Source: JAILZP01 sp037444185
Lineage (GTDB): Bacteria; Bacillota; Desulfotomaculia; Desulfotomaculales; Desulfocucumaceae
DNA: 64,000 nt
Direction of reading: 5' to 3'
Assembly (NCBI GenBank): GCA_037444185.1
Contig: JBBIMW010000002.1
Location: forward strand, 1-64,000
The position numbers and the translations under genes were made by a program. The notes beneath the pieces are model-generated. The model was not told where the DNA came from and did not search any database. It saw nothing but the letters and a program-made list of their open reading frames with translations. Positions 1-8,127 of the stretch are shown here, piece after piece. Every line of letters begins with the position of its first letter. The stretch's first letter is position 1.

Positions 1-727
1 CCTCGGCCGTGGGGCACCCGTCCAGCACATCGGTGCGCATTCCCACATTTCTTTGGGGCACTCCCCGGTAACAGCCGGCGATCTCAGACCTTTCATCCAC
101 CAGCCCCACTGTTTGTCCCGGCAGACCCAGATCCGGCAGGCCGTCGCTGATCATCCGCACGGCATCCCGCAATACCGTGGTTTTTCCGCAGCGGGGGGGC
201 GAGAATATCATGGTATGGTAAATGGTTCTTTTTTCCCGGTCGATAATACCCGGCATCAAAGGCCCTGCAGCGCCCGGAACCTCCCTGGAAACCCTGATGT
301 TGATGCCGGTGATGTATTTTAGTGTCTTCACCCTCCCGCCTTCCAGCACCGCCTTGCCGGCAATGCCCACCCGGTGCCCCCCGGCGATGGTGATAAAGCC
401 GTTTTTTATCTCTTCCTCCAGAGCGTATATGGAGGAACCGCTGACCAGGTGCAGGCACCTGTCCACATCTTCGTTCGTTACCCGGTAGGCTTTGTTGCAA
501 TCAAGGGATACCGATCCGTTTTCTGCCAGCATCACGTCTTTACTGTCCAGGCCCAGCATCAGGGGCCTTTGGGACCTGATCCTGACTTCCTCCAGGCGAT
601 CCAGTATTTCCCGGCTGGCCCCGGATATTATTCTCCGGATGTTGGCTGGGAGCACCGCCATTACATCGGGCCAGTATTTTTCTCCGCCGGCGGGACCGGA
701 TGTACTGGCGCACTTTAAGGTATTCAT
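1..727 (-). CDS. spoIIIAA: Stage III sporulation protein AA (partial, C-terminus beyond window)
   Basis: SpoIIIAA is the cytoplasmic ATPase of the SpoIIIA-SpoIIQ channel that links mother cell and forespore during engulfment. The frame is open from an ATG at 725-727, preceded by GGAGG, to the window edge (242 codons; the family is about 310 residues). A Walker A motif SPPRCGKTT lies near residues 176-184, followed by the family signature VDERSEIAG. The rest of the spoIIIA operon should lie to the left. In many Firmicutes the gene follows efp and the CD1247-type gene; here one extra gene (856-2541) sits between. The assignment to the family is secure; only the C-terminus is unseen. Confidence 0.93.
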   Translation of the reverse strand, partial: MNTLKCASTSGPAGGEKYWPDVMAVLPANIRRIISGASREILDRLEEVRIRSQRPLMLGLDSKDVMLAENGSVSLDCNKAYRVTNEDVDRCLHLVSGSSIYALEEEIKNGFITIAGGHRVGIAGKAVLEGGRVKTLKYITGINIRVSREVPGAAGPLMPGIIDREKRTIYHTMIFSPPRCGKTTVLRDAVRMISDGLPDLGLPGQTVGLVDERSEIAGCYRGVPQRNVGMRTDVLDGCPTAE

Positions 728-812
728 GCCGATTCCTCCCTAAGCTATCTATATTTAAGCGGCTGGTAATTTATGACTTTTGTTGCCCTCCTGCCGGGTG
801 GACGGAACTCAG

Positions 813-840
813 AATAAAAAAGCCGCCCTGCGGGCGGCTG
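813..840 (-). terminator. Rho-independent terminator of the CoA-disulfide reductase gene
   Basis: An 8-bp GC stem (821-828 with 832-839, loop TGC) is followed on the minus strand by TTTTTTATT. It lies 16 bases past the stop of the gene at 856-2541. The same hairpin sequence recurs at 8034, 12080 and 54964, so it is also the hairpin end of the dispersed repeat family. Here it is fused almost directly to the repeat's other end, GGAATGCAGCATAAGC (841-856). Confidence 0.8.
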
Positions 841-855
841 GAATGCAGCATAAGC

Positions 856-2541
856 CTATGCCATTTCGTAGGGCCACGCCTGCAGGCCGCCCTCTACATA
901 CTTGATGTCCTTGAAGCCGGCCCCGTGCAGTATTCTCAGCGCTTCGTAGCTCCTCAGCCCCATGGCGCAGATCAGTACGATTTCCTTGTCTTTAGGCACA
1001 TCGTTTATACGGTCCCTGATATCGCCCAAGGTCACCAGCATCACCCGGCCGTCCTCGATGTGTTTTGCCCCGAACTGCTGGGCCGTTCTGACGTCCACAA
1101 TGGCGAAGTCTTCGCCCCGGTCCATTTTTGCCTTCAGCTCCCCGGCGGAGATGGACGGCGCTATTTTTTCGATTTTGTTGCGGACTATGTTGGAGGTGTG
1201 GTGGGCCAGGTCAATGGGCGTAGAAAACGGGGGGGCGTAGCCGAGGTCCACGTCGGCCAGGTCGTCCACCGTGGCCCCGAAGTTTATGGCGGTGGCCGTC
1301 ACGTCAATTCTCTTGACCACGTCTCCCGGCCCTATTGCCTGGGCACCCAAAATCTTTCTGCTGTCCTCCTCGACGATCATCTTCATCAGTACCAGTCCGT
1401 GGGCCGGATGATAATGGGTGCGGTCGTGGGAGGAGTTTACCGCGGTCACCACTTTATAGCCCAGATCTTCGGCCTGCTGTTGCCCCAGGCCGGTTCTCCC
1501 CACATTCCAATTTAAAACCTGCAGCACCGCCGTTCCCAACACACCCTTGAACACACTCCTGCGGCCCGTCACGTTGTCTCCCGCCACCCGGCCCTGCCTG
1601 TTGGCGGTGGAGGCCAGGGGTATGTACACTTTTTTGCCCGATACCAAGTGCAGGTTTTCTACGCAGTCTCCGACGGCGTAAATGTCCGGGTCGCTGGTTT
1701 GCAGGTGCCTGTCCACTTCTATGGCGCCGGTGACGCCTATGGCCAGTCCCGACTTTCTGGCCAGCTCCACATTGGGGCGCACACCCACGGCCACAATAAC
1801 CATTCCGGCGTCCAGTCTCTCCCGGTCTGTAACCACCCCGGTGACATTGCCCTTTTCGTCCCCTTCAATTTTTAAAACCTTCTGCCCCAGCCGGAATTCA
1901 AGCCCCTGATCTTCCAGCCGGGCCGCCAGCACCGCCGCCAGGTCACTGTCCAGCACACCCGGCAATATCTGATCTTTCAGTTCCACCACGGTGGCGAATA
2001 CATTTTTTTCCCGCAGTGCGTCCGCCGCCTCCATGCCGATTAGCCCGGCCCCTATGATTACCGCTTCACTTGCGTTTTCTATGCTTTCTTTGATCCCCCT
2101 GGCGTCCTCAGGGTGGTTCAGGCGGAAGACCCCTTTCAGGCCGATGCCCTCAATGGGTGGTATCAACGGGCTGGATCCGGTGGCTATGACCAGTTTTTCG
2201 TAAGGAATGATGAATTCTTCCCCGGTGTTCAGGTTTTTGCCAATGACCTCCTTTTTTTTCCGGTCTATTTCCAGCGCCTCGTGACCGGTCAAAACCCTGA
2301 CTCCCTTTTCCCTCCGGAAATAATTCTCGTCCCTCGTCACGCCGTACGCCGTGGTAAAAAGCTGCCCGAACTCCCTTACCGAACCGGCCAGGTAGAAGGG
2401 CATACCGCATCCTGCGTAGGAGATGTATTTGTCCCTTTCAATTATTGTTATGTCCGCGCCGGGATCCAGGCGGCGGGCCCTGGCGGCCGTTTTAGGCCCG
2501 GCGGCCACTCCTCCGATAATCACTATCCTGGTGGCACTCAT
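856..2541 (-). CDS. CoA-disulfide reductase / NADH:polysulfide-type oxidoreductase with C-terminal rhodanese domain
   Basis: A flavoprotein of the pyridine nucleotide-disulfide family joined to a rhodanese domain (561 residues), the CoADR-RHD architecture that reduces CoA disulfide, CoA persulfide or polysulfide with NAD(P)H. Visible parts: N-terminal FAD motif GGVAAG, active-site Cys45 in SYAGCGMPFYL, a second nucleotide fold near IIGAGLIGMEAA, the GDCVE flavin motif, and a rhodanese domain from about residue 460 with Cys525 in CAMGLRS. The ATG at 2539-2541 has AGGAGGGG just upstream and is preferred over a start nine codons earlier. The gene sits between the CD1247-type gene and spoIIIAA with its own terminator, so it may be an insertion in a sporulation/translation cluster. 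A role in sulfur or thiol redox balance is inferred from the architecture; the true substrate cannot be read from sequence. Confidence 0.85.
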   Translation of the reverse strand: MSATRIVIIGGVAAGPKTAARARRLDPGADITIIERDKYISYAGCGMPFYLAGSVREFGQLFTTAYGVTRDENYFRREKGVRVLTGHEALEIDRKKKEVIGKNLNTGEEFIIPYEKLVIATGSSPLIPPIEGIGLKGVFRLNHPEDARGIKESIENASEAVIIGAGLIGMEAADALREKNVFATVVELKDQILPGVLDSDLAAVLAARLEDQGLEFRLGQKVLKIEGDEKGNVTGVVTDRERLDAGMVIVAVGVRPNVELARKSGLAIGVTGAIEVDRHLQTSDPDIYAVGDCVENLHLVSGKKVYIPLASTANRQGRVAGDNVTGRRSVFKGVLGTAVLQVLNWNVGRTGLGQQQAEDLGYKVVTAVNSSHDRTHYHPAHGLVLMKMIVEEDSRKILGAQAIGPGDVVKRIDVTATAINFGATVDDLADVDLGYAPPFSTPIDLAHHTSNIVRNKIEKIAPSISAGELKAKMDRGEDFAIVDVRTAQQFGAKHIEDGRVMLVTLGDIRDRINDVPKDKEIVLICAMGLRSYEALRILHGAGFKDIKYVEGGLQAWPYEMA

Positions 2542-2616
2542 AATCACCCCTCCTCGGTATTGCAGCAATTGAATATTGGGGTTATTGTAATGCCGCCCGG
2601 AATATAAGTCAATAAG

Positions 2617-2660
2617 AGGGGTGGAGTTTTAAGGGCCGGCCGGCTCAAAATTCCACCCCT
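2617..2660. repeat. Long imperfect inverted repeat between two genes
   Basis: Fourteen-base arms (2617-2630 and 2647-2660) match with one mismatch around a GC-rich centre containing GGCCGGCCGG. It lies 28 bases past the stop of the CD1247-type gene and could end that transcript, but no strong T-run follows on the minus strand (CTCTTATT only). Confidence 0.5.
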
Positions 2661-2687
2661 GATTTCAGAACCATGGGAAAAGTCCCC

Positions 2688-3149
2688 TTACAGAACATCG
2701 TCATTCACAGCACGGGCAGCGCTCCTGCCGGTGATTTGCTCCGGTTCGTCTGCGGCCTGATAGGTGTCGTCGTTTATGAACACCACCTCATCGCAGTTGG
2801 GACAGGTCACCTCAACCACATCGTCGTCTTCCACCACTTCCGGTTCAAAGCACACCACTTCTCCGCAGCGGGGACAGCCCACCTCGTAATATTCCCCTCT
2901 TTCAGCAGTGGACTTTTCCGCATCGTCTCCGTAAATATTCTCTTCCAGCCGGAACAGGTCCTCGTCCATGCTCTCCAGGTAGTCTTCAATCTGATCCTGG
3001 GCTTCTTCCAGTTCATCGAAGGACTGGGCGAACTGGTCAAGGACTTCTATAATGCCGTTAAGTATCCGTCCTTCTTTCGATTCAGACGAAATTTCCATTC
3101 CGGCGGACAGGCCTTGAAGGTACGCCACCCTGGACTTGAGATCCTTCAA
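2688..3149 (-). CDS. CD1247 N-terminal domain-type zinc-ribbon protein
   Basis: An acidic 153-residue protein. The N-terminal half is helical and coiled-coil-like (MKDLKSRVAYLQGLSAGM and the Glu/Asp-rich stretch after it). The C-terminal half has two CxxC knuckles, CPRC and CPNC, as in a zinc ribbon. This fits the small clostridial family named after C. difficile CD1247, often found beside efp; its function is unknown. It starts with TTG, nine bases after AAGGGGG. It lies about 110 bases downstream of efp on the same strand and is probably cotranscribed with it. Confidence 0.75.
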   Translation of the reverse strand: MKDLKSRVAYLQGLSAGMEISSESKEGRILNGIIEVLDQFAQSFDELEEAQDQIEDYLESMDEDLFRLEENIYGDDAEKSTAERGEYYEVGCPRCGEVVCFEPEVVEDDDVVEVTCPNCDEVVFINDDTYQAADEPEQITGRSAARAVNDDVL

Positions 3150-3258
3150 TTACAGCAACCCCCTTTTGAATTGGCCGATGTTATAGTATCTCTCGGCCGG
3201 GGGGCGTTTAAACAATATTGCCTGAAAAAGGGTCTGTATTCCGGGGCTGCGATCTTCG

Positions 3259-3816
3259 TCACGCCCGCTTTATGTAATGACCGGTCCTGGTGTCAATCTG
3301 CAAAATGTCTCCCACGTTGATAAAAAAGGGTACGTTCACCACGTAGCCGGTTTCCAGGGTGGCCGGCTTGGACCCGCCGCTGGCGGTGTCGCCCTTGATC
3401 CCCGGAGTGGTTTCCACCACCGCAAGCTCAACGTAATTGGGCAGGTCGACGCCCATGGGCCTGCCCTGATAGATAAGTATGTTCAGTATCATGTTTTCCT
3501 TCAGGTATTTCACTGCATCCCCCAGTTGTTCGGCGGTCAGGCCGGACTGGTCGTAAGTCTCCATATCCATAAAATTGTAAACCCCGCCGTCGTTGTACAG
3601 ATATTGATATTCCCTGCGGTCTATCCTGGCCCGGGGAATTTTTTCGCCGGCGTTGAATGTTTTTTCCACCACCGCCCCCGTGCGGAGGTTTCTCAGTTTT
3701 GATCTGACGAAGGCAGCTCCTTTGCCCGGCTTTACATGCTGGAAATCCACCACCTGGAAGGCGTCTCCGTCAACCTCAATGGTCAGCCCCGTTCTGAAAT
3801 CATTGGTTGAGATCAA
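3259..3816 (-). CDS. efp: Translation elongation factor P
   Basis: EF-P (185 residues) enters ribosomes stalled at polyproline stretches and stimulates peptide-bond formation. The three beta-barrel organisation is intact and the length is standard. The tip loop KPGKGAAF carries Lys32, the residue that is modified in many bacteria; no modification enzyme gene is visible in the window. TTG start with a GGGGATGA ribosome site. The order peptidase-efp-CD1247-spoIIIA is a common Firmicute arrangement. Confidence 0.97.
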   Translation of the reverse strand: MISTNDFRTGLTIEVDGDAFQVVDFQHVKPGKGAAFVRSKLRNLRTGAVVEKTFNAGEKIPRARIDRREYQYLYNDGGVYNFMDMETYDQSGLTAEQLGDAVKYLKENMILNILIYQGRPMGVDLPNYVELAVVETTPGIKGDTASGGSKPATLETGYVVNVPFFINVGDILQIDTRTGHYIKRA

Positions 3817-3857
3817 TATTTCATCCCCTTTCCCTTATATAAACATCCGGCTTTTTG

Positions 3858-4937
3858 TTATCCGCATACCAACAGCCGGTCCTTGGGCGAGGAGTTGAGC
3901 ACCCGGCATCCTTTTTCCATAACCAGCACGGTGTCCTCTATCCTTACCCCTCCCAGGCCGGGCAGATAAATACCCGGTTCGACGGTGACCACCATGCCCT
4001 TTTTCAAAACCGTTTCATCCCTGGAGGACAGCCTGGGATTTTCGTGTATCTGTAGGCCCAGCCCATGACCGGTGCTGTGGCCGAAATTTTTGCCAAAACC
4101 GTATCCCTCGATCACCGCCCTGGCGGCGCCGTCCACTTCCGACGCCCTGACGCCTTCCCGGACAGCCATTATGCCGGCCAGCTGCGCTTCCAGAACTATT
4201 CTGTACACGTCCCCCATTTTCTTGTCGGCCCGGCCCACCGCCACCGTCCTTGTCATATCGGAACAGTAACTGTCCAAAATGGGGCCGAAGTCCATAATCA
4301 CCATGTCGCCGGCGGACAGCCGCCGGTCCGAGGCCCGTCCGTGGGGCATGGCGGACCTGGGGCCGGATGCCACTATCAGAGGGAAGGCCACACCGGCGGC
4401 GCCTTCCCTCCTCATGAAAAATTCCAATTCCAGGGCCAGTTCACCCTCACTGACGCCTTCCCTCAACAGGGGGAGCACATGCTTGAAGGCCCTGTCGGAT
4501 AAATCCGCCGCCCTGAAAATGCATTCTATCTCAGTTTCGTCTTTAATCCTCCGGAGCTCCTCAACACGCCCGTAAAGGGGAATCACGCCCTCGCCGAACT
4601 TTTCCCCCAGGGCGGTGAACTGCTGCTGAGTCAGATAATCCCCTTCGCAGCCCAACGTGCCGGCGCCGGTCTGTTCCATGACGCTTGCCAGTGTGTCCAG
4701 CACCGTTTCTTGCGCCAGCACCACCCGGCAGTGCGGGGACTGACACCTGGCCTGCTCTTCATACCGGAAATCGGTGATCAGGCAGGCTCCCGCCGGGGTG
4801 ATCAAGACCGCGCCGCTGGTTCCGGTGAAGCCGGTCAGATAAAATCTGTTCTCCGGCCTGCTGACCAGCATGGCGTTCACCCCGCTGCCGGCAATCATAT
4901 TCCGCAACTTGGCTATTCTGCCCTGAAAATGGCTCAT
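3858..4937 (-). CDS. Xaa-Pro aminopeptidase / M24 family peptidase
   Basis: Metal-dependent M24 peptidase, 359 residues from the ATG at 4935-4937, close to the usual length of the Bacillus YqhT type. It has an N-terminal creatinase-like domain and a C-terminal pita-bread domain. The metal ligands are recognisable: Asp residues in MDFGP and CSDMTRT, His in GHSTGHGLG, Glu in VEPGIY and IEDT. It probably removes N-terminal residues before proline, a job that fits its place just upstream of efp. A TTG nine codons earlier (4962-4964) is an alternative start. The start region, read on the minus strand, resembles the core of the dispersed repeat (AGGAATGCGGCATGAG). Confidence 0.9.
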   Translation of the reverse strand: MSHFQGRIAKLRNMIAGSGVNAMLVSRPENRFYLTGFTGTSGAVLITPAGACLITDFRYEEQARCQSPHCRVVLAQETVLDTLASVMEQTGAGTLGCEGDYLTQQQFTALGEKFGEGVIPLYGRVEELRRIKDETEIECIFRAADLSDRAFKHVLPLLREGVSEGELALELEFFMRREGAAGVAFPLIVASGPRSAMPHGRASDRRLSAGDMVIMDFGPILDSYCSDMTRTVAVGRADKKMGDVYRIVLEAQLAGIMAVREGVRASEVDGAARAVIEGYGFGKNFGHSTGHGLGLQIHENPRLSSRDETVLKKGMVVTVEPGIYLPGLGGVRIEDTVLVMEKGCRVLNSSPKDRLLVCG

Positions 4938-5033
4938 GCCGCATTCCTCATTCTCCACCTTCAATCAGTATCCGGAGGATATTTTAACATAGTATCCGGC
5001 AATAAGGAATTATAAATCGCCAATCCCAGTCCA

Positions 5034-6389
5034 CTATTGTCCGCTCAGAGCCATCCCGTCCACCAGCAGTGTCGGGGAACCCCTGCCGCCGAAGAAGGTC
5101 AGGTCGTTCCCCACCGCTTCTATTTTTTTCATCATGTCAATTATATTGCCGGCCAGGGCCACCCCCCGGACGGGGTATGCCAGGCGGCCCTTTTCTATCA
5201 TCAGTCCGGAGACGCCCAAAGAAAAATCGCCGGAGATAGGGTTGGCGGTGTGCATTCCCAGCACTTCGGTGACATAAAAACCATTTTTCAGTCCGGTGAT
5301 TATGTTTTCCGGGGTTGTGTCGCCATTCCCGATAAAGAAATTGGTGGCGCCCACCTCCGGCGTGGACTTGAAGGACCCCCGGGCGCCGTTTCCGGTGGAC
5401 TGCACTCCATCCTTGGCGGCGGTGTATGTATTGTGGAGGAATCCCTCCAGTATGCCCCCCCCCACCAGTCTGGTCATTGAAGTGGGCACTCCTTCGCCGT
5501 CGAAGGGTGTGGAAGTGATGCCCCCCGGCATGGAACCGTCGTCGATAATGGTTACCCTGTCAGAAGCCACCTTCTGGCCCACTTTTCCGGCGAAAAGCGA
5601 CCTTCCCTTTTGCACGGCCTCGGCCGTCAGGGCGGGGGCCAGCAGCCCCAGAAAGCCGGTGGCCACGTATGGCTCCAACACCACCGGCACCTTCTGGGAC
5701 GGCACGGTTTTCGCCCCCAGCATTCTTACCGCCTTGAGAGCCGCCTCCCGGCCGGTGGCCCGCCCGTCCAGTCCGCCGTACTTGAGACTGTAGTTCATAG
5801 AGAATCCGGTCTGACTCTCCCCGCCCTGTACCGCCACCAGTGCTATGTAGATGCCGCAGTACGCCGCCCTGCAGCTCAGATCCACTCCCAGGCTGTTAAT
5901 GAGCGTTATTTCGGTCTCAGCGTCGGTATACGAAGACCCCTCAATTATTTTCACCCTGGGGTCGCAACTCTTGGCAGTTTCCTCCATTGATCTGGCCAGC
6001 TGTATTTTTTCCTCCACCGGGGTTTCTACTATCCTGCGGTCGTAGAGGTCCAATTCGGGGTACCGTTTTGCAGGCCCGGGCAGTGCCCTGTAAGGGTCTT
6101 CGGCGGCGCTGGAGGTGTTGGCCACTGCCAGGTCCAGTATTTCGTTCAGTATTCCGGGATCCAGGTCCGATGTGTAGGCGAAGCCCACCCGGTTTCCCTT
6201 TAAAAGCCTCAGACCGAGGCCCCGTTCACCGGCCAGCTTGATGGTTTCCACATTGCCGTCCCGTACTTCTATGAAGAGCTCCCTGCTGTTGCTTAAATAT
6301 ACCTCAGCCATGTCGGCGCCCTTCCGCCTAGCCATGTCGATCAGCCCGTGGCCCAGGGATTTTATGTCCGTGCTGTTTATAGCCGCCAC
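5034..6389 (-). CDS. pmbA: TldD/PmbA family protein (TldE-like metalloprotease subunit)
   Basis: A 451-residue protein of the TldD/TldE family, which in E. coli forms a heterodimeric protease acting on microcins and the CcdA antitoxin. It has the PmbA hallmarks (RGLGLRLLKGNRVGFAYT near residue 55, a C-terminal FSLGVSGLMIEKG block) but no HExxxH zinc motif, so it corresponds to the non-catalytic TldE half. No tldD partner is visible in the window. The GTG at 6387-6389 lies inside GGAGGTG, which looks like the ribosome site itself; the codon 8 bases after GGAGG is ATA (6378-6380). The start is therefore uncertain by three codons. Confidence 0.85.
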   Translation of the reverse strand: MAAINSTDIKSLGHGLIDMARRKGADMAEVYLSNSRELFIEVRDGNVETIKLAGERGLGLRLLKGNRVGFAYTSDLDPGILNEILDLAVANTSSAAEDPYRALPGPAKRYPELDLYDRRIVETPVEEKIQLARSMEETAKSCDPRVKIIEGSSYTDAETEITLINSLGVDLSCRAAYCGIYIALVAVQGGESQTGFSMNYSLKYGGLDGRATGREAALKAVRMLGAKTVPSQKVPVVLEPYVATGFLGLLAPALTAEAVQKGRSLFAGKVGQKVASDRVTIIDDGSMPGGITSTPFDGEGVPTSMTRLVGGGILEGFLHNTYTAAKDGVQSTGNGARGSFKSTPEVGATNFFIGNGDTTPENIITGLKNGFYVTEVLGMHTANPISGDFSLGVSGLMIEKGRLAYPVRGVALAGNIIDMMKKIEAVGNDLTFFGGRGSPTLLVDGMALSGQ

Positions 6390-6470
6390 CTCCGGGAGAA
6401 AGTCAACAATCTTTGAACTTTATCATAAGTATTATTCCATATATGCATACCCATTCCTCCGGGGTAGGAA

Positions 6471-6499
6471 AGAAAAAACTGCTTTAAGTAAAGCAGTTT
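6471..6499 (-). terminator. Rho-independent terminator of the small YabG-like gene
   Basis: Perfect 10-bp stem (6476-6485 with 6490-6499, loop of four) followed on the minus strand by TTTTTTCTTT. It lies 11 bases past the stop of the gene at 6510-6725. Confidence 0.85.
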
Positions 6500-6509
6500 G
6501 GAGCAAGCT

Positions 6510-6725
6510 TTAGTGTACCTGGGAGCTGGTGGTGGTCAGGGCGAAAAGGTGTCTGGCCGACACGGGGGCCAATTCTTGAACCGCCGCCTCCATAATCAGG
6601 CTGGGGTCCAGGAGGGCGAGAATGGCCACCCTCTCCCCGGTTTTCTGGTTGGTATAAAAACCCAAGATACAGAATTGCATATCCTCTCCATATACTTTGC
6701 GGGTGACGATGTCACCTATTTTCAT
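6510..6725 (-). CDS. Small protein resembling the N-terminus of the sporulation protease YabG
   Basis: A 71-residue protein beginning MKIGDIVTRKVYGEDMQFCI. This resembles the first 60-70 residues of the spore-coat protease YabG, which opens with a similar IGD-V-RKSYG block and a small beta-rich domain, but here the protein stops before the protease region. It has its own terminator (6471-6499) and a gene-free stretch upstream, so it looks like a complete free-standing gene. The similarity is from memory of the YabG N-terminus. Function is unknown; it might bind what the YabG N-terminal domain binds. A truncated yabG is the alternative. Confidence 0.6.
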   Translation of the reverse strand: MKIGDIVTRKVYGEDMQFCILGFYTNQKTGERVAILALLDPSLIMEAAVQELAPVSARHLFALTTTSSQVH

Positions 6726-7012
6726 TATAATACCCCCAAGTTAGCAAACTGCCGGCCGGGGGATCCGCCCGGGCGGGTCCCTCCCTGTCTAAAAAATAAC
6801 TCCCCGTTGTTTACACGGGCGCTGGATTGCGTAAACTTTTATAATTTAAAATATGCCCCCGCCGGCGCAGTTGTGTATATCAACCTTATTTCACCGCCGC
6901 CGGATGCCTGAATTTCCGCCAGGTTTTTATCCGCTGTCCCCCGGATGCTCCCCTGCATAATTTTGCTATTAATGTTCGATAATATAATATTATATTTAAG
7001 GGGGAATTTGCG
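6726..7012. other. Intergenic region between two divergent small genes
   Basis: No credible gene is visible here. The stretch separates the YabG-like gene (minus) from the DUF3243 gene (plus) and turns AT-rich at its right end. A TATAAT at 6983-6988, upstream of the DUF3243 ribosome site, could be a -10 element, but no convincing -35 element precedes it. Confidence 0.4.
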
Positions 7013-7270
7013 TTGGATCTTTTGAACGGCTACAATAAAGACTGGGAGGGCTGGAAGAGATTTTTGTCCCAGGCGGTGGAGTTCGCCGAAGAACTGGGTG
7101 TGCCCAGGGACCGCATTACCATGCTGGCCCGGCAGGCGGGGGAAGTTCTGGCCGACAGCGTGCCTCCGGCCAATCCCGAGCAAAAGGTTTTAAAAGAGCT
7201 GTGGACCGTGTCCGACCAGCATGAAAAACAGGTGCTGGCAAACCTGATGACCAAACTCTGCTCAAGATAA
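7013..7270 (+). CDS. DUF3243 family protein (YmfJ-like)
   Basis: An 85-residue, mostly helical soluble protein with the DUF3243 pattern: W-x-x-W-K-x-F-L near the start, ELGV, then PANPEQKVLKELWTVSDQHEKQ. The length equals Bacillus YmfJ. TTG start (7013-7015) eight bases after AAGGGGG. The family is widespread in endospore formers and has no established function. It is monocistronic here and is followed directly by a dispersed repeat. Confidence 0.85.
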   Translation: MDLLNGYNKDWEGWKRFLSQAVEFAEELGVPRDRITMLARQAGEVLADSVPPANPEQKVLKELWTVSDQHEKQVLANLMTKLCSR

Positions 7271-7480
7271 AAAAGCCTCCCTAGACGGGCGGCTGGGGGC
7301 AGTAGTCTTCAGTATTCAGCAGTCAGAATTTGATGCATTCCTTTTTATAACTTAGGTACCGGTTACCTAAGTTATTTACGCTCCGTCATTGGCCTGGTAA
7401 TTTTTAGGACACCTCCATCCCGGCCGGCCCATTCAGTCCTTTGTCTCCCGACAGAATAAGGAATACAGCATGAGCTGTTT
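7267..7480 (+). repeat. Dispersed intergenic repeat, long copy with internal insertion
   Basis: A full-length member of the family also seen at 12071, 41478, 51186 and 54956. It opens with a degenerate terminator hairpin (AAAAAAGCCTCCC...GGGCGGCT), then CAGTAGTC, ATGCATTCCTTT, CCCGGCCGGCCCATTC, and ends with CTCCCGACAGAATAAGG and GCATGAGCTGTTTT. Compared with the copy at 54956 it has about 75 extra bases between GCATTCCTTT and CCCGGCCGG. These include a perfect 11-bp inverted repeat (7348-7358 with 7364-7374). Together with the short stretch to 7571 it fills the gap between two genes. Confidence 0.75.
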
Positions 7481-7571
7481 TGGGGTTTGTGACGGATAGG
7501 GTGTCACTTTAACATTTTAACACAGCATATAATTTCCTGAATGATAAAAAAGCAGCAAAGAAAGGTATTCC

Positions 7572-8027
7572 ATGCCCTATTTAATTTATACCGCCGCTGT
7601 TTGGACGGCGGTGTGCCTTTTGGCGGGCCGGAGGATTTTTGTTCTGTGGAAGGCCGGACTGGTGGGGGTGGCCCTGCAGGTACTGGCGGACTATTTCGGC
7701 ACCCGGCACAATTTATACCAGTATACGGAAGGAATGCTGTACTTGGGCCGGTTGCCCCTTTTGCACATCGTCAATGTTTACGCCGCCACCATGCTTTTTT
7801 TGAACTGGCTGCCCCGGCGGTGGAACAATAGAATATTGTATATTATATGTTCCTCCGCGGTCTTCCTGGCGGTGGAGGCCGTCATGCACAAAGCCGGGGG
7901 AATCACCTATCCCAACTGGAAGATCTGGTACAGCTTTTTTTTGCTTGTGGCAGGACTGGGCCTTACCGCCTACATTGCGGAGCTGCTTAAACTTTTGCCG
8001 TCCGCCGGGGACAAGAATAAGCCATAA
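7572..8027 (+). CDS. CBO0543-type integral membrane protein
   Basis: A 151-residue hydrophobic protein with about five predicted membrane helices. The pattern (a W-x-x-G helix start, RHNLYQY, a late helix rich in EAVMHKAGGITYPNWKIWYS) fits the small clostridial CBO0543 family, of unknown function. A second member is encoded at 11445-11975. The stop codon overlaps the next repeat, whose hairpin does not have the polarity to end this transcript. Confidence 0.7.
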   Translation: MPYLIYTAAVWTAVCLLAGRRIFVLWKAGLVGVALQVLADYFGTRHNLYQYTEGMLYLGRLPLLHIVNVYAATMLFLNWLPRRWNNRILYIICSSAVFLAVEAVMHKAGGITYPNWKIWYSFFLLVAGLGLTAYIAELLKLLPSAGDKNKP

Positions 8028-8087
8028 TAAAAAAGCCGCCCTGGCGGGCGGCTGGAATCCGGGAGACAGGAGACGGAATACAGAAAA
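8024..8087 (+). repeat. Dispersed repeat, hairpin end only
   Basis: Short copy: terminator-like hairpin (8034-8041 with 8046-8053, loop TGGC) followed by GGAATCCGGGAGACAGGAG and CGGAATACAG. On the minus strand the hairpin is followed by a T-run, so it can serve as a second terminator behind the tRNA-Leu gene. Confidence 0.7.
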
Positions 8088-8126
8088 AAAGTTTTCTCCT
8101 TTCCTCTTCCGGAGAAAACTTTTTTT
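8084..8126 (-). terminator. Terminator of tRNA-Leu
   Basis: Perfect 16-bp inverted repeat (8084-8099 with 8111-8126) that begins two bases past the encoded CCA of the tRNA. The outer arms are runs of A and T, giving the U-tract on the minus strand. Confidence 0.85.
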
Positions 8127-8127
8127 C

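Noticed and set aside
93..500. A 135-codon frame on the minus strand inside spoIIIAA
   Set aside because: It is a shadow of the spoIIIAA frame, which carries the Walker A motif and continues to the window edge.
7267..7571. The repeat region at 7.3 kb considered as a CRISPR or tandem array
   Set aside because: There are no regularly spaced direct repeats; the elements are single hairpins and inverted repeats. No cas genes are present in the window.
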